This document shows positions 53,346 to 62,619 of a stretch of DNA of 64,000 nucleotides, piece by piece. A program made the translations under genes and the position numbers. The DNA lies in NCBI GenBank assembly GCA_028290305.1, contig JAQGKC010000200.1, positions 24,568 to 88,567 on the forward strand. The letters run 5' to 3'. Numbering within the stretch: position 1 is the first letter of the stretch; each line of letters starts with the position of its first letter. Source of the DNA: Bradyrhizobium sp. (GTDB lineage Bacteria; Pseudomonadota; Alphaproteobacteria; Rhizobiales; Xanthobacteraceae). The notes beneath the pieces are model-generated. The model had not been told where the DNA came from and searched no databases. It worked only from the letters and a program-made list of their open reading frames with translations.

Positions 53346-54299
53346 ATGAAACGTGAAATCGCGCCGAATTCCCAGATGGTTTCAACTAGCCACGACGACG
53401 CCCCGCAGGGGCGATGGCAGCTCGATCGGATCGTCGCTGAGTTGCGAAGTTCGCGGGAAGAGACCCACAGCATCCGCCGGGATGGAGAGGCGCGTCGGGC
53501 TCCATCGCGAGACGCGCTGGAAGATATCCTCAACGGTCTCACCGAGGCGTTATTTCCACGACACTACGGCCGGTTCGAGCTGGATGGCGAGAATATCGAT
53601 TATTTTGTCGGCAACACGCTGAGTACCGCGCTCAATTCTCTGTGCGAACAAATCCATCGCGGCGCGCTATTTGTCGGCGACGAGTTGTTGCCGGGGTTTC
53701 ACCGCGAGGATGCAATCGAATTGACGCGCAGATTCGCCGCGCGATTGCCTGACGTGCGGGGAGTCCTCATCAGCGATCTGCGCGCCGCTTTCGTCGGCGA
53801 TCCCGCAGCCCGGAACTTTCCCGAGATCCTGATCGGCTATCCCGGAATGACGGCGATCATCCATCATCGCCTCGCCCACATTCTCCATGGCTTGGGCGCG
53901 AGACTGATCGCCCGCCTGATGGCCGCGATTGCTCATGCCGGAACCAGCATCGACATCCACCCCGCAGCGAGCATCGGATCGGGTTTCTTTATCGATCACG
54001 GTACTGGCGTCGTGATCGGCGAGACCGCGATTATCGGAGAGAACGTTCGGATCTACCAGGCCGTGACGCTCGGCGCGCGGCATTTTCCCACCGATGACGA
54101 GGGCAATTTGATCAAGGGTGACGCACGTCATCCGATCGTGGAAGATGACGTCGTCATCTACGCCGGCGCCACCATTCTCGGCAGGATCACGATCGGACGT
54201 GGATCGGCGATCGGTGGCAATGTCTGGGTTACAAAAGATGTTCCGCCAAACAGCGTCGTGACGCAGGCCACCGCTCGAAATACTCCCGGCGCATCCTAG
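53346..54299 (+). CDS. Serine O-acetyltransferase, SrpH/EpsC-like
   Basis: A 317-residue cytoplasmic enzyme. A helical N-terminus (~1-180) is followed by the left-handed beta-helix with hexapeptide repeats: SIDIHPAASIGSGFFIDHGTGVVIGETAIIGENVRIYQAVTLGARHF; HPIVEDDVVIYAGATILGRITIGRGSAIGGNVWVTKDVPPNSVV. The HGTGVVIGETA segment carries the catalytic His. It makes O-acetylserine for cysteine synthase, and ends the operon importing and desulfurising sulfonates, so the carbon acceptor for released sulfite/sulfide is co-produced. The N-terminal third is longer than in CysE, as in the sulfur-starvation SrpH type. Confidence 0.92.
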   Translation: MKREIAPNSQMVSTSHDDAPQGRWQLDRIVAELRSSREETHSIRRDGEARRAPSRDALEDILNGLTEALFPRHYGRFELDGENIDYFVGNTLSTALNSLCEQIHRGALFVGDELLPGFHREDAIELTRRFAARLPDVRGVLISDLRAAFVGDPAARNFPEILIGYPGMTAIIHHRLAHILHGLGARLIARLMAAIAHAGTSIDIHPAASIGSGFFIDHGTGVVIGETAIIGENVRIYQAVTLGARHFPTDDEGNLIKGDARHPIVEDDVVIYAGATILGRITIGRGSAIGGNVWVTKDVPPNSVVTQATARNTPGAS

Positions 54300-54340
54300 A
54301 GCCTCGTTCCGATCGAATCGAGACTGGGCTCTAGTCTTTT

Positions 54341-54396
54341 GTTTTGACGCGTTTTCTTTGCGCGAACCGGTTTCCATTTCGCTCGAAAACGCTCTA
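54341..54396. repeat. REP-like intergenic palindrome
   Basis: Arms GCGTTTTC (54349-54356) and GAAAACGC (54385-54392) enclose GCGCGAACCGGTTTCC. This pattern is very common between genes in Bradyrhizobium-type genomes. It fills the 99-bp gap between two convergent operons and could also terminate transcription in both directions. Confidence 0.75.
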
Positions 54397-54398
54397 GT

Positions 54399-55271
54399 TT
54401 AGGCCGCCACCGCGGGCGCCTTCCAGCGCATGAAGTGCCGCTCCAGGACCTCCAGGACGGCATTGAATGCGAGGCCAATGACGGTGATACCCAGAATGCC
54501 GAAGTACATCTGCGGAATCAGGAAGCTGTACTGGCTGTAGATGATCAGATAGCCAAGACCGGCCTTAGCGCCGACCATCTCGGACGCGACCAGCACCAGC
54601 ATCGCCGACGCGCTCGCAAGCCGAATCCCTACAAAGATCGTGGGAAGGGCTGCCGGCAAGATGACCTTCCGGAATAGTTGCTGTGGCGTCACACCCATCG
54701 TGCGGGCCGACTTGATCAGCAGCGGATCGACCTGCTTGACGGCTGCGATGGTATTGAGAAGCAGCGGCCATGCGCAGCTGTAGATCACCATCGTGACCTT
54801 CGATACTTCGCCTATGCCCAGCAACAGGATGAAGACCGGCAACAAGGCGAGCGGCGCGGTATTGCGGGCGATTTCGATGATCTGGTTAAGCAAACTGCCC
54901 AGCCGGCCATACCAGCCGACCGCCAATCCCAGCGGAACCACCAGCACGACCGAGATCAGAAAGCCGCTCAGGGCGCGCAGTAGACTGGCTGCAACGTCAT
55001 CGTAAAGCTCCCCGCTTTGAGCAAGCTGCCATCCCGCCTTCAGCACTTCCGAAAACGGCGGCAGGAACGTCGGATCGGCCAGTCCCAGCCGCGGAGCGGC
55101 CTCCCACGCCGCCAGCAAGACCAGCAGCAGCAACGACCTTCGACCGAACGCACCAAGCCACCGGATGGCGAGGCGAAACTCCCTCGGCGCTGACGAAAGC
55201 TGTTCGCCGCCCAAAGTAGCGGGCCGCCCCTGCGCCAGTTCCAGCAGGGTCAACATTTCCAGGCTAGACAT
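54399..55271 (-). CDS. SsuC-like ABC permease (second set)
   Basis: A 290-residue permease. ATG 55269-55271 follows AAGGAAG and overlaps the ssuB end by 8 bases. About six membrane segments (SLLLLVLLAAWEAAPRLGLADPTFLPPFSEV; EIARNTAPLALLPVFILLLGIGEVSKV). The EAA loop reads KSARTMGVTPQQLFRKVILPAALPTIF. It is the last gene of the operon flavoprotein(58469)-tauD-ssuA-ssuB-ssuC. Confidence 0.93.
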   Translation of the reverse strand: MSSLEMLTLLELAQGRPATLGGEQLSSAPREFRLAIRWLGAFGRRSLLLLVLLAAWEAAPRLGLADPTFLPPFSEVLKAGWQLAQSGELYDDVAASLLRALSGFLISVVLVVPLGLAVGWYGRLGSLLNQIIEIARNTAPLALLPVFILLLGIGEVSKVTMVIYSCAWPLLLNTIAAVKQVDPLLIKSARTMGVTPQQLFRKVILPAALPTIFVGIRLASASAMLVLVASEMVGAKAGLGYLIIYSQYSFLIPQMYFGILGITVIGLAFNAVLEVLERHFMRWKAPAVAA

Positions 55272-56130
55272 GGGCAACTTCCTTTGCGGGGCTTTCCGTG
55301 CAGAGCACATCCGTGTCTCCGGCCAGCTGTCCTTGTTGAGCTTTCAGCACTTCGTCGCGCAGCAGGGTCCAGACTTCGTGCCGGACGGCTCCAAATGCCG
55401 GAAGCGACCGCACGTCCTCGGTCTCGCTGCGAAGTACCTCGGGAACCTCGATGACTTGCTTGATGCGCCCGGGACGCGACGTCATGACCGCAACCCGCTG
55501 CCCGAGCACGACAGCTTCGTCGATCCCGTGCGTGATGAAGACGATGGTCTTGCCCGTGCGCCGCCAGATGCGCAGAAGCTCGCCCTGCAGCGTCTCCCGC
55601 GTTTGAGCATCGAGCGCCGCGAACGGCTCGTCCATCAGCAGCACCTCGGGATCGTAAGCCAGGCTGCGCGCAATCGCGACGCGCTGCTTCATGCCGCCGG
55701 ACAGTTCGTGCGGATACCGGTCGGCGAACGCCGATAGACCGACCAAGTCGAGATGGTGCAGCGCCTTTTCGCGACGCGCTTTCGATTTGAGCCCGGCGAT
55801 ATCGAGCCCGAACTCGACATTTTGCCCCGCCGTACGCCAGGGAAATAAAGCATATTGCTGGAACACGATACCACGGTCGCGCGCTGGTCCCATAATTGGC
55901 CGTCCGTCAAGCAAGATCCGCCCGCTGGTCGGGGCCTCCAGTCCGCCCAAGAGATCGAGCAGGGTCGATTTTCCGCAACCGCTCGGACCCACGAGGGCGA
56001 GGAATTCGCCAGACTTAACATCCAGCGTGATGTCGTCGAGCGCGGTGAAGCGGCGGGCCGGTCCGCCGTTCTCGCCGCGGATGGCAAACTCCTTGCGGAC
56101 CTGCTCGAAGCGAATTTTGACCGCGCTCAT
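55264..56130 (-). CDS. SsuB-like ABC ATPase (second set)
   Basis: A 288-residue ATPase. The start is put at ATG 56128-56130 (MSAVKIRFEQVRKEF), overlapping the ssuA stop by 4 bases; the longer open frame has no ABC content. Walker A GPSGCGKS, Q-loop VFQQYALFPWRTAGQNV, LSGGMKQR, Walker B VLLMDEPFAALD and ITHGIDEAVVLGQRV. Class: sulfonate/nitrate/taurine importers. Confidence 0.94.
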   Translation of the reverse strand: MSAVKIRFEQVRKEFAIRGENGGPARRFTALDDITLDVKSGEFLALVGPSGCGKSTLLDLLGGLEAPTSGRILLDGRPIMGPARDRGIVFQQYALFPWRTAGQNVEFGLDIAGLKSKARREKALHHLDLVGLSAFADRYPHELSGGMKQRVAIARSLAYDPEVLLMDEPFAALDAQTRETLQGELLRIWRRTGKTIVFITHGIDEAVVLGQRVAVMTSRPGRIKQVIEVPEVLRSETEDVRSLPAFGAVRHEVWTLLRDEVLKAQQGQLAGDTDVLCTESPAKEVAHV

Positions 56131-57194
56131 TTGGCGTCCGCCGTATTGCCCGTACGATAGTAATTGAACGCATTGGTATAGAGATCGGAAGGCTTGATCT
56201 GGTCGGGCTTGAGAAGACCGTCCTTGACCAGCCAATCGATCCAGATCTGCAATTCCTGGTCGGTGATCAGGCCGCCCCTGCCCGCAACCCCGGTGCTTTT
56301 CCAGTATTTGATGGACGAGGCGTCTTCGTCGCGTTTGCGCTCGGCAATAATCTTTTCGAACCGGGCCCGCACTTCCTCGGGTGGTGTCGTCTGCGCCCAT
56401 TCAATGGCGCGTGAGATTCCTTCGACCAGCTTGCGGGATGTGTCGGGGTTATCCTTGATGAATTTGTCGCGCAGCACGTAAGCCCCGCCGGTAAAATTGC
56501 CGAAAAGGTCGGTATCGGCAAACAGCCTGCGAAGCCCTCCGTGTTCGAGCGCCTTGTCGCGTAAGACGCCACTGAGCGTGGATACCTCGACCTGTCCCTG
56601 GCGCAGCGCCTGCTCGCCGGTGACCGGCGGCACCGCGACCAGCGTGACCTGCTTTGCTTCAGCCGCGCTGACCCCATTACGCGAAAGGTATTCACGAAGC
56701 ACGAATTCGAGATGAGCACCGAGCGTATTGACCGCGACCTTCTTGCCGATCAGGTCCCGCGCGGTCGTGATTGGGCTGTCCTCCTTCACGTAGTAGCCGG
56801 CATAGGTATTGGCATCGGAGCCGTAACAGCCGGCCACCGCCTTGATCGGCGCCTTCGCGTTAATCAGCTTGATGATCGCGCCGTAGAAGGCGCCGCCGAT
56901 GTCGACATCGCCCGTGACCACGGTCTGGATATCCTGCGGTCCGCTGATCGTGTTGCCGACCCATTTCAGCTTGAGCGGCGCCAGATAGTCGAGGTCTTCG
57001 GCCAGTTCCGGAAACGTCACCTGGCCAGCCCACCCCTGATAGCGGATCTCGGTCTTTTCCAGCGGCTCCGCGTGACCCTGCCAACTGAAGCCCAGGGTCA
57101 ACAAGGTCGCCCATAGAACGTGCAACGCCCCTCTCGCAACACCAGCTACCGAAGCAGCGCGCGTCACACGAATCGATCGAAACAAGGATGTCAT
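56127..57194 (-). CDS. SsuA/TauA-like binding protein (second set)
   Basis: A 355-residue periplasmic receptor. ATG 57192-57194 follows AAGGAA; upstream open frame is antisense to tauD sequence. Signal peptide around GALHVLWATLLTLGFSWQGHA. Body: EIRYQGWAGQVTFPELAEDLDYLAPLKLKWVGNTISGPQDIQTVVTGDVDIGGAFYGAIIKLI; DLIGKKVAVNTLGAHLEFVLREYL. It lies 28 bp behind tauD and serves the SsuBC pair that follows. Confidence 0.93.
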   Translation of the reverse strand: MTSLFRSIRVTRAASVAGVARGALHVLWATLLTLGFSWQGHAEPLEKTEIRYQGWAGQVTFPELAEDLDYLAPLKLKWVGNTISGPQDIQTVVTGDVDIGGAFYGAIIKLINAKAPIKAVAGCYGSDANTYAGYYVKEDSPITTARDLIGKKVAVNTLGAHLEFVLREYLSRNGVSAAEAKQVTLVAVPPVTGEQALRQGQVEVSTLSGVLRDKALEHGGLRRLFADTDLFGNFTGGAYVLRDKFIKDNPDTSRKLVEGISRAIEWAQTTPPEEVRARFEKIIAERKRDEDASSIKYWKSTGVAGRGGLITDQELQIWIDWLVKDGLLKPDQIKPSDLYTNAFNYYRTGNTADAK

Positions 57195-57222
57195 TTCCGA
57201 ATTCCTTAGGTGAAATATGAAT

Positions 57223-58152
57223 CTAGGCGGCTTTTGCGGCCTGCGGCTTGGTTGCCTCGACGCGCGTGACGCTGAGGCGGCCGTCGATGCTGACCGGGAC
57301 GTCGCCATCGATCGTCGCCCGGCGCACAATGCGATGCTGGTCGCCGTAGTCGTTGACCGCATGATGCTGGGTAGCGCGGTTGTCCCAGATCGCGACGTCA
57401 CCGGCCTTCCAGTTCCACCGCACGGTGTTTTCGGGTGAGGTGATGTGCGACTGAAACAGGTCGAACAGCTTTTGGCCGTCATACTTCGGCAGGCCGACGA
57501 AGCGCTGCACGAAATTGCCGAGCACCAGCGTGCGCTCGCCGGTTTCGGGGTGAACGCGCACCACTGGATGCTCCGTTTCATAGACCGTTCCGGTAAAGAC
57601 CTCATCGAAATGCTTCCTGTCGGCCTCGCTGGCGCGGGACTTCACGGCATAGTCATATGCGTTGCTGTGAACCGCCCAGAGTTCGTCGGCGAGCCTTTGC
57701 AGAGGCGACGGCAGATCGAGATAGGCCGCCGCCGTATTCGACCAGACCGTGTCGCCACCGAACGGCGGGATCACGACGCCGCGCAGCACGGATATCTTGG
57801 GATAAGCATCAACAAAGGTGACGTCGGTATGCCACTGGTCCGCGCGTCCCCCGCCCCGGACGGAATCGAGCTCAAGGATGGACGACGTACCCTTGATGGC
57901 GCCGACCGTCGGGTGCGGAACCAGTCTTCCCAGCCGGGCGGCAAAACGTTCCTGCTCCGCGTCGTCGAGGTGCCCCTGGTCGCGTAAGAAAATAACCTTG
58001 TGCTCAAGAAGCACCTTGTTGATCGCGCCGATGGTCTGGTCGGACAAATCACCCGACAGCTTGATATTCCTGATCTCCGCGCCGAGACGCGCCGCGCGCT
58101 TGACGATATCGGCTCTCGGGATGACGTTATCAATGGTGGTCGTTGCAGTCAT
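57223..58152 (-). CDS. TauD/TfdA-family 2-oxoglutarate dioxygenase
   Basis: A 309-residue Fe(II)/2-oxoglutarate dioxygenase. The iron ligands are visible as WHTDVTF (H108, D110) and the distal His in TQHHAV (H263), with the 2-oxoglutarate Arg about 11 residues later (HRIVRR, R274). Family members release sulfite from taurine or sulfate from alkyl sulfates by hydroxylating the carbon next to sulfur. The operon with a sulfonate-type importer supports this, though taurine versus alkylsulfate is open. Confidence 0.92.
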   Translation of the reverse strand: MTATTTIDNVIPRADIVKRAARLGAEIRNIKLSGDLSDQTIGAINKVLLEHKVIFLRDQGHLDDAEQERFAARLGRLVPHPTVGAIKGTSSILELDSVRGGGRADQWHTDVTFVDAYPKISVLRGVVIPPFGGDTVWSNTAAAYLDLPSPLQRLADELWAVHSNAYDYAVKSRASEADRKHFDEVFTGTVYETEHPVVRVHPETGERTLVLGNFVQRFVGLPKYDGQKLFDLFQSHITSPENTVRWNWKAGDVAIWDNRATQHHAVNDYGDQHRIVRRATIDGDVPVSIDGRLSVTRVEATKPQAAKAA

Positions 58153-58468
58153 GGTCCTGCTTCCCCGGCTGCGATCCTTCAGATAATGCTCCGCCGTTCG
58201 CCGATCGCTGGTGCGACGGCGGAGATGAGACGATGTGGTTTTTGGTCAGCTCCCTATGCGGATCATTCGCCAGTCATCCTTGGCTGCGCGACGGGTTCGC
58301 CTGGGACATTCCTTCAAGCTGCTCCTGTGCAACTTCGACAGGTAGTGAGATGAGGCTAATGCATCTTCGACGGAAATACGTTCCAAACTTCGCAGCAGCC
58401 GGGAAATAGTTGCGCTCGCATGAGGCAGCAAGACGAAATAGCGGAAGCGATTCCTCTTTATTGCGCAT
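58153..58468. promoter_or_regulatory. Intergenic region with a 9-bp inverted repeat ahead of tauD
   Basis: 316 bp between the flavoprotein stop and the tauD start. CTCCGCCGT (58189-58197) and ACGGCGGAG (58216-58224) form a hairpin with an 18-base loop, 37-72 bp before tauD. It could be a regulator site, a leader hairpin or a processing site. No T-run follows, so it is not a classical terminator. No gene was seen here. Confidence 0.5.
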
Positions 58469-59908
58469 CTATTCAGCCACAACGTGGCGCGGCGATTGCC
58501 AGATCGCGGAAGAATAGCGATCGATATTGAAATCATCGGCGATTGATCCGTTGATACGTTCTTCGTGGGACGCTAGGTCAGCGAGGAAAAGATCGCGGCC
58601 GATCCGCGTCACGATCGCCGGAATGTCGCGCTTGAAGCTTGGAATGTCTCCGACCGGCAGGCCGAAACTGACGAAGGCTCCAGGGTTGAAGACGTGGATG
58701 TCCTTCAGATGACGCGCTCTACCGGCCCGCCTCTCCAGATACTCATGCCCGGCACCCAGATAGGGATACGTAGCCAACGTCTCGTCTTGCTCGTGCTCTG
58801 GCGGCGTGAACCGGTCGCACCAAAGCAGGATTTCATTGGAAAAATCACGCAGTTCCGGTTGCGCAGCAAGGTCGACGGAATAGCCGGTGCCGGCGATCAC
58901 GAAGTCAAAAGCGAACTCACCCTGCGGCGTGCCGGCAACCAGCCGTGATCCCGAAGACTTTGCCGAGTTCCACGGCGACGCCAAATGCAAATGAAAGTTG
59001 GAAAATTTTACCGCACGCGCGATGGCATCGGGCGGCGGCGTCGAGCCGGCACGACGGAAGCGAATGGCCTGGTGCCATCGTACGGCATCCGGCAATGAAC
59101 CGTAATTATCATACGCGCCGGGATAGCCCCGTATCCGGATCACCGGCAGTGCAGCAAGACCGTCGCGGCGGGCGAACAGATGAACCTCCCTCGCCCCGGT
59201 TTCCAGCGCGACCGCGGCAGCGTCGAACGCCGACGCGGCGCTTCCGAGCACGGCGACGGACTTGTCGCGCAACGCCCCGAAATTGATAGCCTCCGACGTG
59301 TGAACATAAAGGCTCTTCGGTAAACGGCGCACCAGTACGTCTGGCACATAGGGGCCGCCGCTGCCGGAAAAGCCGGTCGCGAGAATGAGTTTGCGTGCGG
59401 TTTCGACCCTGGTCGTACCGCCCTGCTCCAGATCCAGCCGAAGATGATCGGCTGCCGGCTCGATACGAACCAGCCGCGTCCCGTAGCGGACAGAAATGCC
59501 GGCCAGCTTGCGGTACCAGTCGAGATATGCGGCCCACTCCAGACGTGGAATGCGGTCAAGTTCTTCGTAAGCCACTAGGCCGTAGCGCGCTTCGTACCAG
59601 GCCTGAAAGCTCAAGCCTGGCAGTCCAAGTTCCGGACCCGGTAAATTCTTTGGCGTGCGCAGCTTGTGCATACGCGCGCTCGTCAGCCACACACCTGCAT
59701 TGACGCTGTCTGCCGCCGCATCAATTACCGAAACCTTGCCGATCCCGGCCCGCCGCAGCGCAAACGCGAATGCGCTTCCGGATTGTGCGCCACCGACGAC
59801 CAGCACATTGTGATCGATCCCGTCGCGTTCAGGCACCCAGTTTTCCGGATCGGGACCGATCAAGCGGAGGGTTTCGCGGGCAACGCTGTCGGGATCGGAC
59901 TGCGGCAT
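58469..59908 (-). CDS. FAD/NAD(P)-binding monooxygenase-like flavoprotein
   Basis: A 479-residue protein with two dinucleotide sites: VLVVGGAQSGSAFAFALRRAGIGKVSVID near residue 35 (FAD) and DKSVAVLGSAASAFDAAAVALETGAREVHLFARRD mid-protein (NAD(P)H), in the order of flavin-containing/Baeyer-Villiger-type monooxygenases and N-hydroxylases. FVIAGTGYSVDL resembles the ATG motif. It may oxidise sulfur or nitrogen atoms. It is upstream of tauD-ssuABC on the same strand (316 bp gap). Substrate unknown. Confidence 0.85.
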   Translation of the reverse strand: MPQSDPDSVARETLRLIGPDPENWVPERDGIDHNVLVVGGAQSGSAFAFALRRAGIGKVSVIDAAADSVNAGVWLTSARMHKLRTPKNLPGPELGLPGLSFQAWYEARYGLVAYEELDRIPRLEWAAYLDWYRKLAGISVRYGTRLVRIEPAADHLRLDLEQGGTTRVETARKLILATGFSGSGGPYVPDVLVRRLPKSLYVHTSEAINFGALRDKSVAVLGSAASAFDAAAVALETGAREVHLFARRDGLAALPVIRIRGYPGAYDNYGSLPDAVRWHQAIRFRRAGSTPPPDAIARAVKFSNFHLHLASPWNSAKSSGSRLVAGTPQGEFAFDFVIAGTGYSVDLAAQPELRDFSNEILLWCDRFTPPEHEQDETLATYPYLGAGHEYLERRAGRARHLKDIHVFNPGAFVSFGLPVGDIPSFKRDIPAIVTRIGRDLFLADLASHEERINGSIADDFNIDRYSSAIWQSPRHVVAE

Positions 59909-60329
59909 GATGATCGACCTCGCTATGGTCGCTAAATCGTAGAAGCCAACGTTCGGCAGTCAATGAAACGAAATCAGCTTTGTTTGCGAGGATGCGCAAA
60001 TGATCGCGTCGCCGCCGATGCCAGCGCCGAAATATTGCAACGACGGGGGCGCAGCGGTGGTCGTCGCCGACCAGAACTTGGCGCAATGACATCGCAATAC
60101 GTGAAAAGAGGTTCAATAAATCGCTTCAACCTTCAGCTAGCCGGTCGCGACCTACAGACTTGTCTCCGATTTGCGATCAACTCACACGATTCATGCTCGC
60201 ATCTGATGCAAGAACGTAAATTCATTTCATCGACATCGTTGCGGTCGAAAACGTAGAGTCTCGCTGCGCTCGCTTTGAAAGACAGGCGGGTCGATCAGTC
60301 CGGCCGACAGAGTAAGACAGCAGCGATTG
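59909..60329. other. Divergent promoter region
   Basis: 421 bp between the flavoprotein and methyltransferase genes. It is AT-richer at 60090-60240. No gene, RNA or strong palindrome was recognised. Confidence 0.4.
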
Positions 60330-61196
60330 ATGGATATTGGAATGTCACAGTCTGACGAAAGCATCAGCCTTGAACGGGATACGCCCGAACTTGCCAACAC
60401 CTACGAACGCGCCGGCATCGTTCAATTCCATCACGGCAAGCTTCTGATCGGACCGTTGGCGTTGAAAGCGGGAGAGCACGTTCTCGACATCGGCGCCGGA
60501 ACGGGCCGGCTCGCCGAATTCGTCGCCAGCCTGGTTGGGCCGCAGGGCCGGGTCATCGGAATTGATCCGCTGGAAAGCCGCATCGAGATTGCCCGGCTTC
60601 GACAGTCGAAAACATTGGCGTTCGAGACCGGCCGCGCCGAGGACCTGTCCCGCTTTCGCGACAGCCAGTTCGACGCGGTCTATCTCAACAGCGTATTCCA
60701 TTGGATCGCGGAAAAGGATCGGGCCTTGCAGGAGATCCACCGCGTGCTCAAACCGGGTGGCCGGCTCGGGCTGAATATCCAGGACCCCTCAAAGCCCCAC
60801 CAATCCCGTGCTTTCCTGCGTACCGCCATCGCGCAAGTAGGTCTCGGCGATCGGCATCATGAGTCCAATCCGGTCCTCGGCGCGACCCACGAGCAATTGA
60901 AGGCTCTCTTCACGACAGCCGGCTTCGTCGATTACCGCAGCGACCTGCGGTCGCTTATCGACGTGCACGCTGACGCCGATTCCTTGCTTAATTGGTCGGA
61001 ATCAAGCGCCTTCGGCAACTTCCTTGACGGCTTCTCCAAACCGGAACGCGAGCAGATTCGGGAAGCCTTCGCCGGCTTGGTCGAGACCAAGCGCACGCCG
61101 GAAGGGCTCCGCCTGGAACGCTATTTGCGCTTCGCGTTCGCGCGCAAGGGCCCTTCCAACGTCGTACAGATCAACACGCGCGAGTCCCGGACATGA
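60330..61196 (+). CDS. SAM-dependent class I methyltransferase
   Basis: A 288-residue cytoplasmic enzyme. Motif I VLDIGAGTGRLAEFV binds S-adenosylmethionine; GIDPLESRI is the ribose-binding acidic loop, followed by FDAVYLNSVFHWI and VLKPGGRLGLNI. The start is uncertain (ATG 60330 or 60342; no strong ribosome site). Its stop overlaps the LLM monooxygenase start by 4 bases (ATGA), so the two are translationally coupled. The acceptor is unknown; a thiol or other sulfur group is plausible from context only. Confidence 0.88.
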   Translation: MDIGMSQSDESISLERDTPELANTYERAGIVQFHHGKLLIGPLALKAGEHVLDIGAGTGRLAEFVASLVGPQGRVIGIDPLESRIEIARLRQSKTLAFETGRAEDLSRFRDSQFDAVYLNSVFHWIAEKDRALQEIHRVLKPGGRLGLNIQDPSKPHQSRAFLRTAIAQVGLGDRHHESNPVLGATHEQLKALFTTAGFVDYRSDLRSLIDVHADADSLLNWSESSAFGNFLDGFSKPEREQIREAFAGLVETKRTPEGLRLERYLRFAFARKGPSNVVQINTRESRT

Positions 61197-62536
61197 CAGA
61201 CCGACGGCAGCTTGCCCTTAACCTTTTCATCTATCCCGGCGGCCACCACGAAGCCGCATGGCGCTACAAGGACTCCGCCGCGGATCGCATCCTTGACGTC
61301 AGCCACTATCAGGAGTTGGCCCAGCGCGCGGAGGCGTACAAGTTTGACGCGATCTTCTTCGCCGACGGGCCAGCGCTGGCCGACAACGTCCACTACGCAC
61401 AGCGATTCCGGCTCGAGCCGATCACCTGGCTTTCGGCGATTGCCGCCGTAACCAGCCGCATCGGCCTGATCGGGACGGCGTCGACGACCTATACGGAGCC
61501 CTACAATCTCGCCCGCCTGTTCGCATCGCTCGATCATATCAGCGGAGGCCGCGCTGGGTGGAATATTGTCACGACCAGCACAGCGCAGGCAGCACAGAAT
61601 TTCGGCCTGCCCGAGCATCCACCGCACAGCGAGCGATATGAGCGCGCAAGGGAGTTTTTGGACGTCGTCACCAAGCTATGGGACAGCTGGGAGGACGAAG
61701 CGCTCATCAACGATCCCGCGTCGGGCATTTTCGCCGACACTGGAAAGATTCACGCGATCGATCATATCGGCAAGCATTTTCGCGTGCGCGGCCCATTGAA
61801 CATCTCCCGACCGCCGCAAGGCCGACCGGTCTATGTGCAGGCGGGCTCGTCGGACGACGGACGGGCTTTCGCGGCTCGTTTCGCCGAAGCGATCTTTACC
61901 GCACACCAGACACTTGCGAGCGCTCAGGAATTCTACGCCGACATCAAGCGGCAAGCGCGGGCCTTCGACCGCAGTCCGGACCAGATCAAGGTCTTGCCGG
62001 GCATCAGCCCCTTTATTGCCAGCACGCAGACAGAGGCGGATCGGCTTCAGGACGAATTCAACGAACTGATCCAGCCGGAATATTCATTGACCCAGCTTCG
62101 TCAGATGATTGGGCTAGATCTCGCCGGCTTCGACCTCGACGGTCCGTTCCCGCGGCATCTGATCGACACGGACGGCGCCCGCGGCGTTGCAAGCCGCTTC
62201 AAACTCGTCGTCGGCATCGTCGATCGCGAGCAGCCGACCATCCGACAGCTGGTGCAGCGCCTTGCCGGCGCGCGCGGCCATTGGGTGATCGCCGGACCGC
62301 CGGAAAAGATCGCCGACAACATCCAGACTTGGTTCGAAAACGGAGCTGCGGACGGATTCAATGTCATGCCGCCGTGGCTGCCGGGCGGATTCGACCTGTT
62401 CGCCGAGCAGGTCGTTCCAATACTGCGCAAGCGCGGGCTGTTCCGCACCGAATACACCGGCAAGACGTTGCGCGATCATTACGGTCTGAACCGGCCCGCG
62501 AGTGTATTCGCGGACGACATTCAGGCGATCGCATGA
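61193..62536 (+). CDS. LLM flavin-dependent monooxygenase (NtaA/SnaA/DszA group), copy 4
   Basis: A 447-residue enzyme of the same subgroup as copy 3: LALNLFIYPGGHHEAAWRYKDS; YKFDAIFFADGPALAD; FASLDHISGGRAGWNIVTTSTAQAAQNFG; VQAGSSDDGRAFAARFAEAIF; ending FRTEYTGKTLRDHYGLNRP. It is coupled to the methyltransferase and followed after 83 bp by a metQ-like gene, making a three-gene unit of methyl transfer, oxidation and uptake. Confidence 0.93.
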   Translation: MTDRRQLALNLFIYPGGHHEAAWRYKDSAADRILDVSHYQELAQRAEAYKFDAIFFADGPALADNVHYAQRFRLEPITWLSAIAAVTSRIGLIGTASTTYTEPYNLARLFASLDHISGGRAGWNIVTTSTAQAAQNFGLPEHPPHSERYERAREFLDVVTKLWDSWEDEALINDPASGIFADTGKIHAIDHIGKHFRVRGPLNISRPPQGRPVYVQAGSSDDGRAFAARFAEAIFTAHQTLASAQEFYADIKRQARAFDRSPDQIKVLPGISPFIASTQTEADRLQDEFNELIQPEYSLTQLRQMIGLDLAGFDLDGPFPRHLIDTDGARGVASRFKLVVGIVDREQPTIRQLVQRLAGARGHWVIAGPPEKIADNIQTWFENGAADGFNVMPPWLPGGFDLFAEQVVPILRKRGLFRTEYTGKTLRDHYGLNRPASVFADDIQAIA

Positions 62537-62619
62537 TCGTTTGAATCCTGCAGCATCCTCGCTATCCGCCGCATCACATCGGCGACGCAACGTTCGAACA
62601 ACAGCAACCCGAGACAAAG

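Noticed and set aside
53346..54299. Calling the acetyltransferase a maltose/galactoside-type O-acetyltransferase
   Set aside because: The HGTGVVIGETA segment, long helical N-terminus and sulfur operon context fit serine acetyltransferase better.
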